A stretch of DNA of 64,000 nucleotides from the NCBI RefSeq assembly GCF_900102105.1, contig NZ_FNBB01000007.1, forward strand, positions 179,340 to 243,339, read 5' to 3'. The notes below the pieces were generated by a model. The model saw only the letters and a program-made list of their open reading frames with translations, made no database searches and was not told the origin of the DNA. The number at the start of each line of letters is the position of its first letter. Position 1 is the first letter of the stretch. The position numbers and the translations under genes are program-made. Origin of the DNA: Agrobacterium pusense (GTDB lineage Bacteria > Pseudomonadota > Alphaproteobacteria > Rhizobiales > Rhizobiaceae). This document shows, in pieces, positions 21,127 to 30,852 of this stretch.

Positions 21127-21555
21127 CTAGTGCTCCGCCGAGGTGATCATGGCGATGAATTCGGGGCCGGTCATGTTCTGCGTGATCTCAGCGAAGGAAT
21201 AGCTCGAAGGCTTTTCATCCGTAAAAATCTGCGACGCGAACCTGAAACTGGAAGGGTTGTCAAAAGCCTGCAGCGACACGGCAAAATGCTTGCCATCCTT
21301 GGAACGCCACATCAGCGTGCTGCCGCAATTCTTGCAGAAGCAGCGCTCGCCCCACTCCGACGAGGAATAGACGCCGAGGCTCTCTTCGTTTTCGACGGAG
21401 ATATCAGCGCATTCGACGGCCAGAAACGCGCCGCCGGACCAGCGGCGGCACATGGAGCAATGGCAAACGCCGAATTCGCGGGCGCCGATGACGGCCTCAA
21501 GGCCGACGGCGCCGCAAAGACATTGCCCATGCTCTGTCGCGGAGACCTGGCTCAT
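21127..21555 (-). CDS. GFA-family (glutathione-dependent formaldehyde-activating type) zinc protein inside the nuo operon
   Basis: A 142-residue protein with the GFA/CENP-V zinc-binding pattern: CLCGAV near residue 12, [12 protein letters not shown] near residue 30, and [12 protein letters not shown] near residue 80. Members bind zinc and some are linked to S-hydroxymethylglutathione formation, but most lack proven activity. The ATG overlaps the nuoC stop (ATGA) and the TAG lies one base before nuoD, so it is tightly built into the complex I operon. The start at 21555 was chosen over a 16-codon longer frame because of this coupling. Confidence 0.88.
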   Translation of the reverse strand: MSQVSATEHGQCLCGAVGLEAVIGAREFGVCHCSMCRRWSGGAFLAVECADISVENEESLGVYSSSEWGERCFCKNCGSTLMWRSKDGKHFAVSLQAFDNPSSFRFASQIFTDEKPSSYSFAEITQNMTGPEFIAMITSAEH

Positions 21556-22154
21556 TGCTTGGCCTTTTCGTCGCCAGGAAGAACGTAATCGGTCCCTTCC
21601 CAAGGGGAAAGGAAGTCGAAGTTACGGAATTCCTGCTTCAGCTCGACCGGCTCATAAAGCACGCGCTTCAGAACGTCATCGTAACGCACTTCAACAAACC
21701 CTGTAACCGGGAAATCCTTGCGCAGCGGGTGGCCTTCGAAACCGTAATCGGTGAGGATGCGGCGAAGGTCCGCATGGCCCTCAAACGGAATGCCATACAT
21801 GTCCCAGGCTTCACGCTCGAACCACTCCGCGCCCATGTAGACGGAGGTCGCAGAAGGAACCCCCTCGTCCTCCTCCACCTGCAGCTTGACGCGGACGCGC
21901 AGATTCTGGCGCGGCGACAGCAGATGATAGACGACATCGAAACGCTTTTCGCGCTGCGGCCAGTCAACGCCGCAGATATCGATGATGTTGACGAAACCGC
22001 ATTGCACGTCATCACGCAGGAAAGTCAAAAGCGCGATTACGCTCTCGGGTGTCGTGTTCAGCGTCAGCTCGCCATAGGCGATATCGGCCGACACCACGAG
22101 TGAACCGCGCGCTTCCTTAACGTAAGCAGCAAGATCGTTGAGAGCTTCGCTCAT
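21552..22154 (-). CDS. nuoC: NuoC, NADH-quinone oxidoreductase subunit C
   Basis: The 200-residue 30-kDa-type peripheral-arm subunit that scaffolds NuoD and NuoB. The family signature ERE.WDMYGI-type segment reads [20 protein letters not shown] near residue 113, followed by [16 protein letters not shown]. It is a standalone protein. Its stop overlaps the start of the GFA-family gene. Confidence 0.97.
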   Translation of the reverse strand: MSEALNDLAAYVKEARGSLVVSADIAYGELTLNTTPESVIALLTFLRDDVQCGFVNIIDICGVDWPQREKRFDVVYHLLSPRQNLRVRVKLQVEEDEGVPSATSVYMGAEWFEREAWDMYGIPFEGHADLRRILTDYGFEGHPLRKDFPVTGFVEVRYDDVLKRVLYEPVELKQEFRNFDFLSPWEGTDYVLPGDEKAKQ

Positions 22155-22174
22155 TCTAAATCCGTCCTTTGCCC

Positions 22175-22753
22175 TTAGCGCTCGATCGTACCGGTACGCC
22201 GGATCTTTTTCTGCAGCAGAAGCACGCCGTAAAGCAGCGCTTCAGCCGTGGGGGGACAGCCCGGAACGTAGATATCCACCGGCACGACGCGATCGCAGCC
22301 GCGCACGACGGCGTAGGAATAATGGTAATAACCGCCGCCATTGGCGCAGGAACCCATGGAGATGACGTAACGCGGCTCAGGCATCTGGTCATAGACCTTA
22401 CGCAGAGCCGGAGCCATCTTGTTGGTCAGCGTGCCGGCGACGATCATCACGTCCGACTGGCGCGGCGAGGCGCGCGGGGCGACACCGAAGCGCTCCATGT
22501 CGTAACGCGGACCGGAAGCCTGCATCAGTCCTTCGACGGCGCAGCAGGCGAGACCGAACTGCATCCACATCAGCGAGCCGGTACGGGCCCAAGTGATCAG
22601 TTCGTCGGTCGAGGTGACGAGGAAGCCCTTGTCGGCCAGCTCGTCATTGATTTCCGTGAAGTAGGCATCGTTGCTGCCAACCGGCTTGCCGGTCGAGGGA
22701 TCGATGATCCCCTTCGGCTGCGGCGCGACGAGCGTGCTGTTGTTCTGGCTCAT
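22175..22753 (-). CDS. nuoB: NuoB, NADH-quinone oxidoreductase subunit B
   Basis: A 192-residue subunit carrying the N2 cluster, last iron-sulfur centre before quinone. The ligands are seen in [18 protein letters not shown] and [11 protein letters not shown]. The start was set at the ATG ([11 protein letters not shown]) that overlaps the nuoA stop as ATGA; two upstream in-frame ATG codons are possible but would lie within nuoA. Confidence 0.97.
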   Translation of the reverse strand: MSQNNSTLVAPQPKGIIDPSTGKPVGSNDAYFTEINDELADKGFLVTSTDELITWARTGSLMWMQFGLACCAVEGLMQASGPRYDMERFGVAPRASPRQSDVMIVAGTLTNKMAPALRKVYDQMPEPRYVISMGSCANGGGYYHYSYAVVRGCDRVVPVDIYVPGCPPTAEALLYGVLLLQKKIRRTGTIER

Positions 22754-23115
22754 GCCCATTCCAGCGCTCCCTTCTTCCACTCATAGATAAAGCCGATGGT
22801 GAGAACGAGGAGGAACACCATCATCGACCAGAAACCGAACCAGCCCATCTCACCGAAAGACACCGCCCATGGGAACAGGAACGCGACTTCGAGGTCAAAG
22901 ATGATGAACAGAATCGACACCAGATAAAAGCGGATATCGAACTTCATGCGGGCATCGTCGAAGGCGTTGAAACCGCACTCGAAAGCAGAGAGCTTTTCCG
23001 GGTCCGGCGCCTTGTAAGCGACAGCGAAAGGCGCGATCAGAAGCGCCAGGCCGATGACAAGAGCGATACCGATGAATATTGCGATCGGAATGTAGGAACT
23101 GAGGAGTTCAGTCAT
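22750..23115 (-). CDS. nuoA: NuoA, NADH-quinone oxidoreductase subunit A
   Basis: First gene of the complex I operon. The 121-residue protein has three membrane helices and the conserved loop [25 protein letters not shown], which lines the quinone entry region. Standard length. The roughly 400 bases upstream, up to the tRNA-Asp genes, must hold the operon promoter. A GC-rich inverted repeat sits just before the ribosome site, but I could not pick a convincing promoter. Confidence 0.96.
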   Translation of the reverse strand: MTELLSSYIPIAIFIGIALVIGLALLIAPFAVAYKAPDPEKLSAFECGFNAFDDARMKFDIRFYLVSILFIIFDLEVAFLFPWAVSFGEMGWFGFWSMMVFLLVLTIGFIYEWKKGALEWA

Positions 23116-23550
23116 GGTCTCTTCCCTGCCCGGCCGGGTGCCGGGCCTGCCTTTGTGACCTTAGTCTCAAAGAGCGGACAAATATGTTGCAACGCCAAAG
23201 TGGTTAGCGCAGCCGCGCCCTCTCTGCAAGAGTTTAGGCACCATTTCAAGACACCTGCCGCATTGATTGGCAACAATATTGCCGGAATTGACGCAAATTT
23301 GGGCCACATTTCCGACCTAAGCCCCTCAAATACAATAATAATCGATTGAAGGACGCAACCGCAAAAAAGTCACACGATTTTTACGCCCAAACGTTGGCGA
23401 AGTGACGATATCGGAAAATCGAAACTTGACTAATAAAAGCAGGAAAAATCCCGCGGGAAACGGCCGGAATCAGAGACCTGAATCGCTGACGACAAAGCCG
23501 CGCAGACCGCGCATCGATTGTTCAGATGGAGACATTTCAAGAAGGAGAAA
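23116..23550. other. Intergenic region carrying the nuo operon promoter
   Basis: About 435 bases between nuoA and the first tRNA-Asp gene. It is AT-richer than its surroundings in the part nearest the tRNA. The nuo leader contains the inverted repeat GCCCGG/CCGGGC close to the nuoA start. No gene is supported here. Confidence 0.4.
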
Positions 23551-23627
23551 TGGCGCGAGTGACGGGGCTCGAACCCGCGACCTCCGGCGTGACAGGCCGG
23601 CACTCTAACCGACTGAGCTACACCCGC
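23551..23627 (-). tRNA. tRNA-Asp (GTC), copy 1
   Basis: A 77-base cloverleaf on the minus strand. The acceptor stem is GCGGGTG pairing with CACTCGC (one G-U pair), and CCA is encoded. The anticodon loop reads CTGTCAC with anticodon GTC, and the T-arm GGTTCGAGCC is standard. It differs from the second copy by one base in the D-loop. Confidence 0.97.
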
Positions 23628-23668
23628 GCTCCACAGACATTCATCTGCGTTTTTTCCGAGGAACAGGA

Positions 23669-23745
23669 TGGCGCGAGTGACGGGGCTCGAACCCGCGACC
23701 TCCGGCGTGACAGGCCGGCACTCTAACCAACTGAGCTACACCCGC
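23669..23745 (-). tRNA. tRNA-Asp (GTC), copy 2
   Basis: A second 77-base tRNA-Asp, 41 bases upstream of copy 1 in the same direction and probably on the same primary transcript. Same anticodon GTC and encoded CCA. The only difference from copy 1 is one D-loop base. Confidence 0.97.
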
Positions 23746-24191
23746 TTATCCTGACGGACAGAACCTTCGTTCCGCCGTACGAACCAGCCTCGGCTGTTCG
23801 TTGAGCGGCTAACTACGGCGTTCGTGCGGGGGTGTCAAGCAGGTTTCACGACAAAAGAATAAGCTTTTTCATTTTGATCAGGAAAAACCCTGGGGCCTTT
23901 TATCGACGCTCCGGCAAATGCCCTGTTTTGCGGGCTTTTCCCAACGAAAACAAAAAACTTGTCCACAGCCAGCCGCTTTATCAACGTCATTTCTACGGGC
24001 CGTCATGACGTCACTGGTTTCTGAATTTACCAAAAAGCCCGCAGTTCCCGGCTTTTTACCCCTCCCCTTCGGTGGAGGGAAAAACCTCCCCGAAAAAAAA
24101 CAAAAAAACTTCACAAAAGCCCTTGCGGTTTTTTTCCGATCCGAATACATCACGGCCACCGACGCGGCGGACATGATCCGCAAGACGCGAA
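23746..24191. other. Intergenic stretch between tRNA-Asp and tRNA-Val
   Basis: About 445 bases, with the divergent tRNA promoters expected at its ends. It contains runs of T and A and an imperfect hairpin (CCCTCC/GGAGGG near 24060-24080). A minus-strand frame of 126 codons crosses it, but it includes the complement of the tRNA-Val gene and shows no protein family, so I see no gene. Confidence 0.4.
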
Positions 24192-24267
24192 GGGCGATTA
24201 GCTCAGTTGGTAGAGCGCCTCGTTTACACCGAGGATGTCGGGAGTTCGAGTCTCTCATCGCCCACCA
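24192..24267 (+). tRNA. tRNA-Val (TAC)
   Basis: A 76-base cloverleaf with GGGCGAT pairing with ATCGCCC, anticodon stem-loop CCTCG-TTTACAC-CGAGG (anticodon TAC), T-arm AGTTCGAGT and encoded CCA. It is transcribed rightward, divergent from the tRNA-Asp pair. Confidence 0.97.
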
Positions 24268-24589
24268 TTCCTTCTCACGGTGATTTAAAGAACCCTTGCC
24301 GATTGCGGTTTGAACCGTACGCGGTTGCGCTTCACCATGTATGCTTGGCTTCGATGCGCAGCCCCTGCCCTCGGTGGCATGGAAGGGGCCATGGTCGCGC
24401 GTTACTGCGGTGTAGAATCACATTTCCCAGTTGCCGCGCCGTGCCAAACCGGGACTTTCGTTTCAGATTCGCACAGCCGCAGCCATCCCTGTTTCACCCC
24501 GCAACATACCGAAAAATAAGCAGATTTAGAATTTTTAAAGAGATTTCGGGCATTGTTTTCAGGCCGCTTCATGATGAGCGGTGGAACTG

Positions 24590-24727
24590 ATGGATGAAAC
24601 CATGTCACTCGACGCGTTTGTTACACTCGCGCTTATTGCGCTGCCTGTTTACATTTTTTTCCGCTGGGTCCAGCAGGATTCGGAGAAACCAGATATTTCC
24701 AAAAACAAGAATTCCATGGGGCGGTGA
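24590..24727 (+). CDS. Putative small single-pass membrane protein
   Basis: A 45-codon frame beginning MDETMSLDAFVTLALIAL, or 41 codons if the internal ATG at 24602 is used. One hydrophobic helix (VTLALIALPVYIFFRW) precedes a polar tail with KPDISKNKN. The ribosome site is weak (GTGGA). The topology is sensible for a small membrane peptide, and the frame ends 140 bases before a bidirectional terminator. I recognise no family; coding status is uncertain. The preceding 320 bases after tRNA-Val show nothing else. Confidence 0.4.
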   Translation: MDETMSLDAFVTLALIALPVYIFFRWVQQDSEKPDISKNKNSMGR

Positions 24728-24867
24728 TCCGGGCGCTGGGATCGCGCCATTATCCCGGACGACCTCCGGAGAGAACTTTCGATCACCGATGCGAAGCGGC
24801 AATGCCTTTTGAGGGCTTGCATATGACGTATCGTATAAACGCCCGGCATTCAGATCCATACCGCATT

Positions 24868-24895
24868 AAAAAAGCCGGGCTATGCCCGGCTTTTT
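24868..24895. terminator. Bidirectional intrinsic terminator
   Basis: AAAGCCGGGC, loop TAT, GCCCGGCTTT, flanked by A and T tracts on both sides. It sits 25 bases past the stop of the esterase/phytase-like gene (minus) and can also end rightward transcripts from the small ORF. Confidence 0.85.
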
Positions 24896-24919
24896 CCGTT
24901 GCGGCGCTGTCGTGTGCAA

Positions 24920-27118
24920 TCAGTTGATCGCCTTCATCTCGACCTTGAAGAACAGCGTCTCGCCGGAAGAATCATCGACGCCGTCATTATCTGTCACGGC
25001 ATAGGCCGTTCCCGCCTTGTCGAAGGTGAAGCCTTCCAGCTTGTCGACGACATAGCCGTTGGTCTGGGCCTTCAGGTCGGGCAGGAAGTCATGGGCTTCC
25101 TGCTTGGTGACCAGCGGCAATTCACCACCGATCTTGCCCGGCTTCAGGTCAGCAATCGCCACGCGGTAGAGCTTCTTGATCTTGGCCTTGTCACCGATCT
25201 GGTTGTCGCGCTCGACGATATAGACATTGTCGCCCTGTGCGGTGATTTCGGACAGGCCGACCCAACCGGCTTCGGTCTTATCGAGCGGGTAGCGCACGGC
25301 GCCCCATTCCTTGGACTTCGGATTATAGGAGACGAGCTTGACGAAGCCCTTCTCGTCCGTGCCCCATTCGCGCTGCACGGCCATCCACAGCGTCGCGTCA
25401 TCGCCCTTGCCGATCAAGGTAACGCCTTCGAAACCGAAGCGGGTATCGCCGGCGAGCAGTTCCTTTGGCAAGGCGATCTCGGCCTTGATTTCACCCTTGG
25501 CATTGACGTTGTAGAGCGCATGCGGAACAAGCTTGGCGCTGTCGCCTTCGGAGGCCAGCCAGAACCCGCCCTTGCCATCCAGCGTGATGCCTTCGATGTC
25601 AAGCTTCTGCGCCGCAATGCCGTCGCGCTTGACACGCAGCACGTTGGTGATGGTGGCGGGCTTCTTGGTCGCGTCGATGGTGTAGATCGACGGCTGGTTA
25701 CCGTAGACCGAGTCGGACACGGCGTAGAGGATGCCAGGCTTCTCGGCATCGCCTACCAGACCCGAAAGAGCGCCCCAGCCGATAGGCGCACCATCGACAG
25801 TGGCGGATACCAGCTGCGGATAGGCCAGCTCGCCTTCGGCGCGTTCATAGATCATGACATGCGAGCGGGCGCCGCCGTCTTCCACCAGATCAGCCTCATT
25901 GGCCGTGACGAAGAGGTTGCGCGCGGGGATGGCGACAGCGCCTTCCGGCGAAATGCCCGAAGGCAGGAGCTGCGTGAGCTGCGGCTCTGCGCCGGTATCC
26001 TTGTAAACAGCGGCAATCGAGGCGCGCTCGGCAAGCACGAAGAAGTACTTCTGGCCATCAAACGTCGCTGTTTCGAGGCCCTCCGGCTCTATGCCTTTTG
26101 CCTTGGAGCGCTTTTCCGGATAGTGGCCAATGGCCGCTACCGCGTGCTCGAGCGAAGCGCCAGCCTCATAGAGAAGCTTGCCAGTCTTGTCGAAAATGGT
26201 GAAGCCGCGTGAACCGCCCTGCCAGTCGCCCTCGTTGGCGATGACGATACGGTCATTGTCCAGCCACTTGACGGCATCAGGTTCGCGCTTGCGGCCTTCC
26301 TGCTTGTCGGTGAATTTCAGCTGGCCATCGGTCTTGGTGTCGATGCCTTCCAGATTGACGGTGCCGGCAGAGAAATGCGTCTTCACCGTGCCGGTCTTGC
26401 CGTCGATGATGACGATATGGTTGTTTTCCTGCAGCGTCAGCGCGATCTCGCCATTGGCATTGATCGAGACGAATTCCGGCTCCGGATCTTCAGGGGAAAT
26501 CTCGGCGAGACCGGTAACGTCGATCTTCTTCAGCGTCCCGCAGTCGGCAACGCCGTCCTTCAGGCCGACAGTGACGAGATAACCGGCTGGCATCTGCGGC
26601 AGAGCGCCTTCGTTCACCTCTTCATCACGTTCGTTTTCGATAGCGATGGCGGCAAAGGTTTTATCCGGAGACACCGCGACTGAATCCGGTTGACCGCCGA
26701 GATCACAGCTCGCTTCGATCTTCTTGGCAGCGATATCGACAGTCACGAGCTTGCCGGAGGGCTTGGCGCGGTTTTCCGAGGTATTGACGCCGGCGAGAAC
26801 CTTGAGACCAGCCACGGCAACGGAGGTCGGCTCACCTTCCAGCAGCAATGCGCCGCCGGCCTTGGGAGCCTTGGCATCGGTGATGTCGATGAAGCCGATG
26901 CCCCCGAGCGGGCTGTCCGAATAGATCAGCGTCTTACCGTCTTCGCTGGCGGTGATGATTTCAGCCGAGGTCACGGACTTGGCGTCCTTGTCCGCGGGCA
27001 GGTTCTTCGCTACCGGGAAAGAAGCAATGCGGTTAAAAACCGGCTCTGCGGCCGCCGGAAAGGCTGCAGATGTAAGCATAGCCGCGGTCAGGGCCATCTG
27101 AGAAAATCGGAACGCCAT
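24920..27118 (-). CDS. Exported esterase-like/phytase-like beta-propeller protein
   Basis: A 732-residue protein with a signal peptide (MAFRFSQMALTAAMLTSAAFPAAAEP). The C-terminal half carries the pattern of the 'esterase-like activity of phytase' family: LDIEGITLDGKGGFWLASEGD, FGFEGVTLIG and KLEGFTFDKAGTAYAVTDND. The N-terminal half has repeated beta-propeller-like strands (SVAVSPDKTFAAIAIENE). Family members are periplasmic and presumed to hydrolyse phosphate or other esters; the substrate here is unknown. The start at 27118 is supported by AAGGGGGAT just upstream. It forms a single-gene unit bounded by two terminators. Confidence 0.85.
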   Translation of the reverse strand: MAFRFSQMALTAAMLTSAAFPAAAEPVFNRIASFPVAKNLPADKDAKSVTSAEIITASEDGKTLIYSDSPLGGIGFIDITDAKAPKAGGALLLEGEPTSVAVAGLKVLAGVNTSENRAKPSGKLVTVDIAAKKIEASCDLGGQPDSVAVSPDKTFAAIAIENERDEEVNEGALPQMPAGYLVTVGLKDGVADCGTLKKIDVTGLAEISPEDPEPEFVSINANGEIALTLQENNHIVIIDGKTGTVKTHFSAGTVNLEGIDTKTDGQLKFTDKQEGRKREPDAVKWLDNDRIVIANEGDWQGGSRGFTIFDKTGKLLYEAGASLEHAVAAIGHYPEKRSKAKGIEPEGLETATFDGQKYFFVLAERASIAAVYKDTGAEPQLTQLLPSGISPEGAVAIPARNLFVTANEADLVEDGGARSHVMIYERAEGELAYPQLVSATVDGAPIGWGALSGLVGDAEKPGILYAVSDSVYGNQPSIYTIDATKKPATITNVLRVKRDGIAAQKLDIEGITLDGKGGFWLASEGDSAKLVPHALYNVNAKGEIKAEIALPKELLAGDTRFGFEGVTLIGKGDDATLWMAVQREWGTDEKGFVKLVSYNPKSKEWGAVRYPLDKTEAGWVGLSEITAQGDNVYIVERDNQIGDKAKIKKLYRVAIADLKPGKIGGELPLVTKQEAHDFLPDLKAQTNGYVVDKLEGFTFDKAGTAYAVTDNDGVDDSSGETLFFKVEMKAIN

Positions 27119-27202
27119 TTTATCCCCCTTGGGTTCAGAAATATCCCAAGGCTTCTGCGTCACGGACATGACAGTGGCATGACACTTCATGGCCCGGAAT
27201 CA

Positions 27203-27231
27203 AAAAGCCCGGCCGCAAAGGCCGGGCTTTC
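27203..27231. terminator. Intrinsic terminator upstream of the phytase-like gene
   Basis: AAAGCCCGGC, loop CGCAAAG, GCCGGGCTTT. An A tract lies on one side and TTT on the other. It lies between hup and the phytase-like gene and insulates the latter. Confidence 0.7.
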
Positions 27232-27416
27232 GTGTTTATGCGCATATTCCGTATATCGAAACGCCGTGTGTCCGGATGGAGGATACACAGGCACGCCCGA
27301 CTTTCATTCCATACCATTCGGCATAAACGGCGCCGCCCGAAAGAACTTTCGAAAGGCACGCTCCTTAGACCGGTTGATGGCGTGAGCGCGTCAAAACATG
27401 CTTCCTCGTGAACCTG
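27232..27416. other. Intergenic DNA between two terminators
   Basis: About 185 bases between the terminator-like hairpins of hup and of the phytase-like gene. I see no gene and no clear site. Confidence 0.35.
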
Positions 27417-27452
27417 AAAAGCCGCCGCCCGCCGCGGGCGTTACGGCTTTCC
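27417..27452 (-). terminator. Terminator-like hairpin after the HU gene
   Basis: The outer stem AAAGCCG/CGGCTTT encloses an inner GCCCGC/GCGGGC stem, positioned 8 bases after the HU stop. The minus-strand 3' side ends in TTTTC. Confidence 0.6.
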
Positions 27453-27459
27453 GGAAACC

Positions 27460-27735
27460 TTACGAGTTGACGGCGTCCTTCAGGCCCTTGCCTGCGGAGA
27501 ACTTCGGAACGTTGCGAGCCGGGATATCGACTTCAGCACCCGTGGAAGGGTTACGGCCCTTGGAGGCTTCACGACGGCTGACGGAGAAGCTGCCAAAGCC
27601 GGCGAGGCGGATATCGCCACCGTTCTTCAGTTCGCTCTGTACGGTTTCGAATACGGCATCAACAGCGGAAGCAGCATCTGCCTTCGTGAGACCAGCCTTT
27701 TCGGCAACAGCAGAGACGAGCTCGTTCTTGTTCAT
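27460..27735 (-). CDS. hupB: HU family nucleoid DNA-binding protein
   Basis: A 91-residue histone-like protein that binds and bends DNA. It starts with MNKNELVSAVAEKAGLTKADA and carries the DNA-binding arm signature GFGSFSVSRREASKGRNPSTG near residues 46-66. Standard length. It lies downstream of lon, as in many bacteria, with about 285 bases between the two and its own promoter expected there. Confidence 0.96.
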   Translation of the reverse strand: MNKNELVSAVAEKAGLTKADAASAVDAVFETVQSELKNGGDIRLAGFGSFSVSRREASKGRNPSTGAEVDIPARNVPKFSAGKGLKDAVNS

Positions 27736-27861
27736 GTTTCCACCCCTTTCAATGGTTTGAAACGACTCAAATTAAGCCGGCGCAGAATACGTTCGTATCC
27801 GCGCGCAGCAACTCAAAAGCGCTGGAATCGCCTGAAAAACAAGGGGTCTGCGGTTTTTTTC

Positions 27862-27891
27862 ACAAAAAAGGCCGACATTTCTGCCGGCCTT
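27862..27891 (-). terminator. Intrinsic terminator downstream of lon
   Basis: AAGGCCG/CGGCCTT with a 10-base loop. On the minus strand it is followed by a run of T (27869 down to 27864). It lies about 130 bases past the lon stop and upstream of hupB, so the two are separate transcripts. Confidence 0.65.
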
Positions 27892-28020
27892 CCCCATAAT
27901 CGTGCCAATTTCGCATCACTTGCGCCGACCTGAAGCCGTACCTTCGTCGTGAAGCCTAACGCATTGAATCTACGCAGGACCTGTCGCGAGCACCGATTCC
28001 GGCCCTCGCGACGACGCGTC

Positions 28021-30438
28021 TCAATGCGCGATGGTCTGGCTGCCGTCATCAACGCCTTCGACCGTTGCGATCACCGGCGTCTCGATGCTGCCATCCCACT
28101 CGATGGGCTCCGGCTGGCGGATGAGGGCGTGCTTGATAACCTCGCCCATGCGCGACACCGGAATGATTTCCATCTCGTTCTTCACATTGTCCGGAATCTC
28201 CGCCAGATCCTTGGCGTTTTCTTCCGGGATCAGCACCTTCTTGATGCCGCCGCGAAGCGCTGCAAGCAGCTTTTCCTTCAGGCCACCGATCGGCAGAACG
28301 CGACCACGAAGCGTGATCTCGCCTGTCATCGCCACGTCCTTCGAGACCGGAATACCGGTCATGATGGAGACGATCGCGGTTGCCATGGCGACACCGGCGG
28401 ACGGACCGTCCTTCGGGGTTGCCCCTTCCGGAACGTGCACGTGGATGTCGCTCTTGTCGAAGCGCGGCGGCTCGATGCCGAAGTCCACGGCGCGCGAACG
28501 GACATAGGATGCCGCCGCCGAAATGGATTCCTTCATCACTTCCTTGAGGTTGCCGGTAACCGTCATGCGGCCCTTGCCCGGCATCATCACGCCTTCGATG
28601 GTGAGCAGCTCACCGCCGACTTCCGTCCAGGCCAGACCCGTGACGACACCGACCTGATCCTCGCGCTCAGCCTCGCCGTGGCGGAACCGCGGAACGCCCA
28701 GATAATCCGGAACGTTTGCAGCGGTAACCTCAACGGACTTGACCTTGCCCTTGATGATCTCGGTGACAGCCTTCCGCGCCAGCTTCATCAGCTCGCGTTC
28801 GAAGCTGCGCACGCCCGCCTCGCGGGTGTACTGCTGGATGACAACCATCAGGGCATCATCGGTGACCGAGAATTCTTCCGGACGCAGGGCGTGTTCCTTG
28901 ATCGCCTTGGGCAGCAGGTGACGCTTTGCGATTTCGCGCTTTTCGTCTTCCGTGTAACCGGCGATGCGGATCACTTCCATACGGTCCATCAGCGGGCCGG
29001 GAATGTTCAGCGTGTTGGCCGTGGTCACGAACATCACGTCGGACAGGTCGTATTCCACTTCCAGGTAGTGATCCATGAAGGTGGAGTTCTGTTCCGGATC
29101 GAGAACCTCGAGCAGTGCCGACGACGGATCGCCACGGAAATCCATGCCCATCTTGTCGATTTCGTCGAGCAGGAAGAGCGGGTTTGCCTTCTTGGCCTTC
29201 TTCATCGACTGGACGATCTTGCCCGGCATGGAGCCGATATAGGTGCGGCGGTGACCGCGGATTTCCGCTTCGTCACGAACGCCGCCCAGCGCCATGCGCA
29301 CATATTCGCGGCCGGTCGCCTTGGCTATAGACTTGGCGAGCGAGGTCTTGCCGACGCCGGGTGGGCCGACGAGGCACAGGATCGGGCCACGGATCTTCGT
29401 CGCACGGGCCTGTACGGCCAGATACTCGACGATACGCTCCTTGACCTTGTCCAGACCGAAATGGTCCTGATCCAGGATCTTCTCGGCATTGTTGAGGTCC
29501 GCCTTGATCTTGGACTTTTTGCCCCAGGGCAGACCAAGCAGCCAGTCCAGATAGTTGCGCACGACAGTCGCTTCCGCGGACATCGGGCTCATCTGGCGCA
29601 GCTTCTTCATTTCCGCTTCGGCCTTTTCCTTGGCCTCCTTGGAAAGCTTTGTCTTGGCGATGCGCTCTTCCAGCTCGGCCATCTCGTCACGGCCGTCCTC
29701 GCCGTCGCCGAGCTCCTTCTGGATCGCCTTCATCTGCTCGTTCAGGTAATATTCGCGCTGGGTCTTCTCCATCTGGCGCTTGACGCGCGAGCGGATGCGC
29801 TTTTCGACCTGAAGAACGGAAATCTCGCCTTCCATGAAGCCAAGCGCCTTTTCAAGCCGCTGCTTCACGCTGACGGTTTCCAGCATTTCCTGCTTTTCGG
29901 TGATCTTGATCGACAGGTGCGAAGCGACCGTGTCGGCGAGCTTCGAGTAATCATCGATCTGACCGGCAGCGCCGACAACCTCGGGCGAAATCTTCTTGTT
30001 GAGCTTCACATAGCTCTCGAATTCCGAAACGACCGAACGCGAGAGCGCCTCGATCTCGACCGGATCTTCGGCAGGCTCCTGCAAAGGCGTGGCCGAGGCT
30101 TCGTAGAAATCCTCGCGACCGGTGTAGCTGTCGATCTGGGCGCGGCCCTTGCCTTCCACCAGCACCTTCACGGTGCCGTCGGGAAGCTTCAGAAGCTGCA
30201 GGACATTGGCCACCGTGCCGACCTTGTGGATGGCTTCAGGCGCCGGATCGTCGTCGCTGGCGTTGATCTGGGTAACAAGCATGATCTGCTTGTCGGAGCC
30301 CATGACTTCCTCAAGCGCACGGATGGATTTTTCCCGCCCGACGAACAGGGGAACGATCATATGCGGGAAAACGACAATGTCGCGCAGGGGAAGTACCGGA
30401 TAGGTACCGCCAGATGCCGCAGACGTGATGTTCGTCAT
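28021..30438 (-). CDS. lon: Lon ATP-dependent protease
   Basis: An 805-residue AAA+ serine protease that degrades misfolded and regulatory proteins. The N-terminal substrate domain ([24 protein letters not shown]) comes first. Walker [10 protein letters not shown] follows near residue 355, then Walker [11 protein letters not shown]. The catalytic serine is in PKDGPSAG near residue 680, with lysine about 43 residues later. The start was set at ATG 30438 ([11 protein letters not shown]); the 23 upstream codons are not family-like. A heat-shock-type promoter lies upstream. Confidence 0.97.
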   Translation of the reverse strand: MTNITSAASGGTYPVLPLRDIVVFPHMIVPLFVGREKSIRALEEVMGSDKQIMLVTQINASDDDPAPEAIHKVGTVANVLQLLKLPDGTVKVLVEGKGRAQIDSYTGREDFYEASATPLQEPAEDPVEIEALSRSVVSEFESYVKLNKKISPEVVGAAGQIDDYSKLADTVASHLSIKITEKQEMLETVSVKQRLEKALGFMEGEISVLQVEKRIRSRVKRQMEKTQREYYLNEQMKAIQKELGDGEDGRDEMAELEERIAKTKLSKEAKEKAEAEMKKLRQMSPMSAEATVVRNYLDWLLGLPWGKKSKIKADLNNAEKILDQDHFGLDKVKERIVEYLAVQARATKIRGPILCLVGPPGVGKTSLAKSIAKATGREYVRMALGGVRDEAEIRGHRRTYIGSMPGKIVQSMKKAKKANPLFLLDEIDKMGMDFRGDPSSALLEVLDPEQNSTFMDHYLEVEYDLSDVMFVTTANTLNIPGPLMDRMEVIRIAGYTEDEKREIAKRHLLPKAIKEHALRPEEFSVTDDALMVVIQQYTREAGVRSFERELMKLARKAVTEIIKGKVKSVEVTAANVPDYLGVPRFRHGEAEREDQVGVVTGLAWTEVGGELLTIEGVMMPGKGRMTVTGNLKEVMKESISAAASYVRSRAVDFGIEPPRFDKSDIHVHVPEGATPKDGPSAGVAMATAIVSIMTGIPVSKDVAMTGEITLRGRVLPIGGLKEKLLAALRGGIKKVLIPEENAKDLAEIPDNVKNEMEIIPVSRMGEVIKHALIRQPEPIEWDGSIETPVIATVEGVDDGSQTIAH

Positions 30439-30520
30439 ATCATTTCCTTTCCATGGTCCCTTTCGGGACACTTTGCCGAACGTCTTGGGGGCGTCCGGCA
30501 TATTCATTTCTCGAGACTGA

Positions 30521-30549
30521 AAGTGGAGTTTCGAAACACCGATTTCAAG
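30521..30549 (-). promoter_or_regulatory. Candidate RpoH (heat-shock) promoter of lon
   Basis: On the minus strand CTTGAAA (30549-30543), 13 bases, then CTCCACTTT (around 30529-30521). This matches the RpoH pattern CTTGAAA-N11-15-CCCCATNT well at -35 and partly at -10. It is placed about 85 bases before the lon start. Confidence 0.5.
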
Positions 30550-30802
30550 TCGTCGGAGCAGACGGCCTTACGCGACGGCAGGACCGTGAAATTCAACAAA
30601 ACTCAGCGCTGGCTAATACTACCGACATTTCCGGTTATCCTCGAGGGCTCAGGAACCGGGTCGCCGACGAAATTCACATTTCCGTCATATCGCGCTGCAA
30701 ATCAGTTGTAAGACTTTATCAGCAAAGCGCAATCCGCTCCAAACGCAAAATCGGGCTTCGTCAAGTTAGCCGCAAGTTTCGTAAGGCCCATCTAATAGAA
30801 AA

Positions 30803-30824
30803 GGCCCGCACGGATGCGGGCCTC
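30803..30824 (-). terminator. Intrinsic terminator of clpX
   Basis: GGCCCGCA/TGCGGGCC, 8 perfect pairs with a 4-base loop, followed on the minus strand by TTTTC. It starts about 29 bases after the clpX stop. Confidence 0.8.
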
Positions 30825-30852
30825 AGATTTCATCAAACATCACAGCAGCCGA

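Noticed and set aside
23551..23745. Direct repeat of about 77 bases as a possible mobile or CRISPR repeat
   Set aside because: Explained fully by two tRNA-Asp genes. No CRISPR array was seen anywhere in the window.
23878..24258. A 126-codon minus-strand frame upstream of the tRNA-Asp genes
   Set aside because: Its N-terminal part is the complement of the tRNA-Val gene and the rest shows no protein pattern.
27949..30711. A 920-codon open frame on the plus strand opposite lon
   Set aside because: It is a compositional shadow of lon: rich in His, Arg, Asp and Leu, with no family motifs, and fully antisense to an intact gene.
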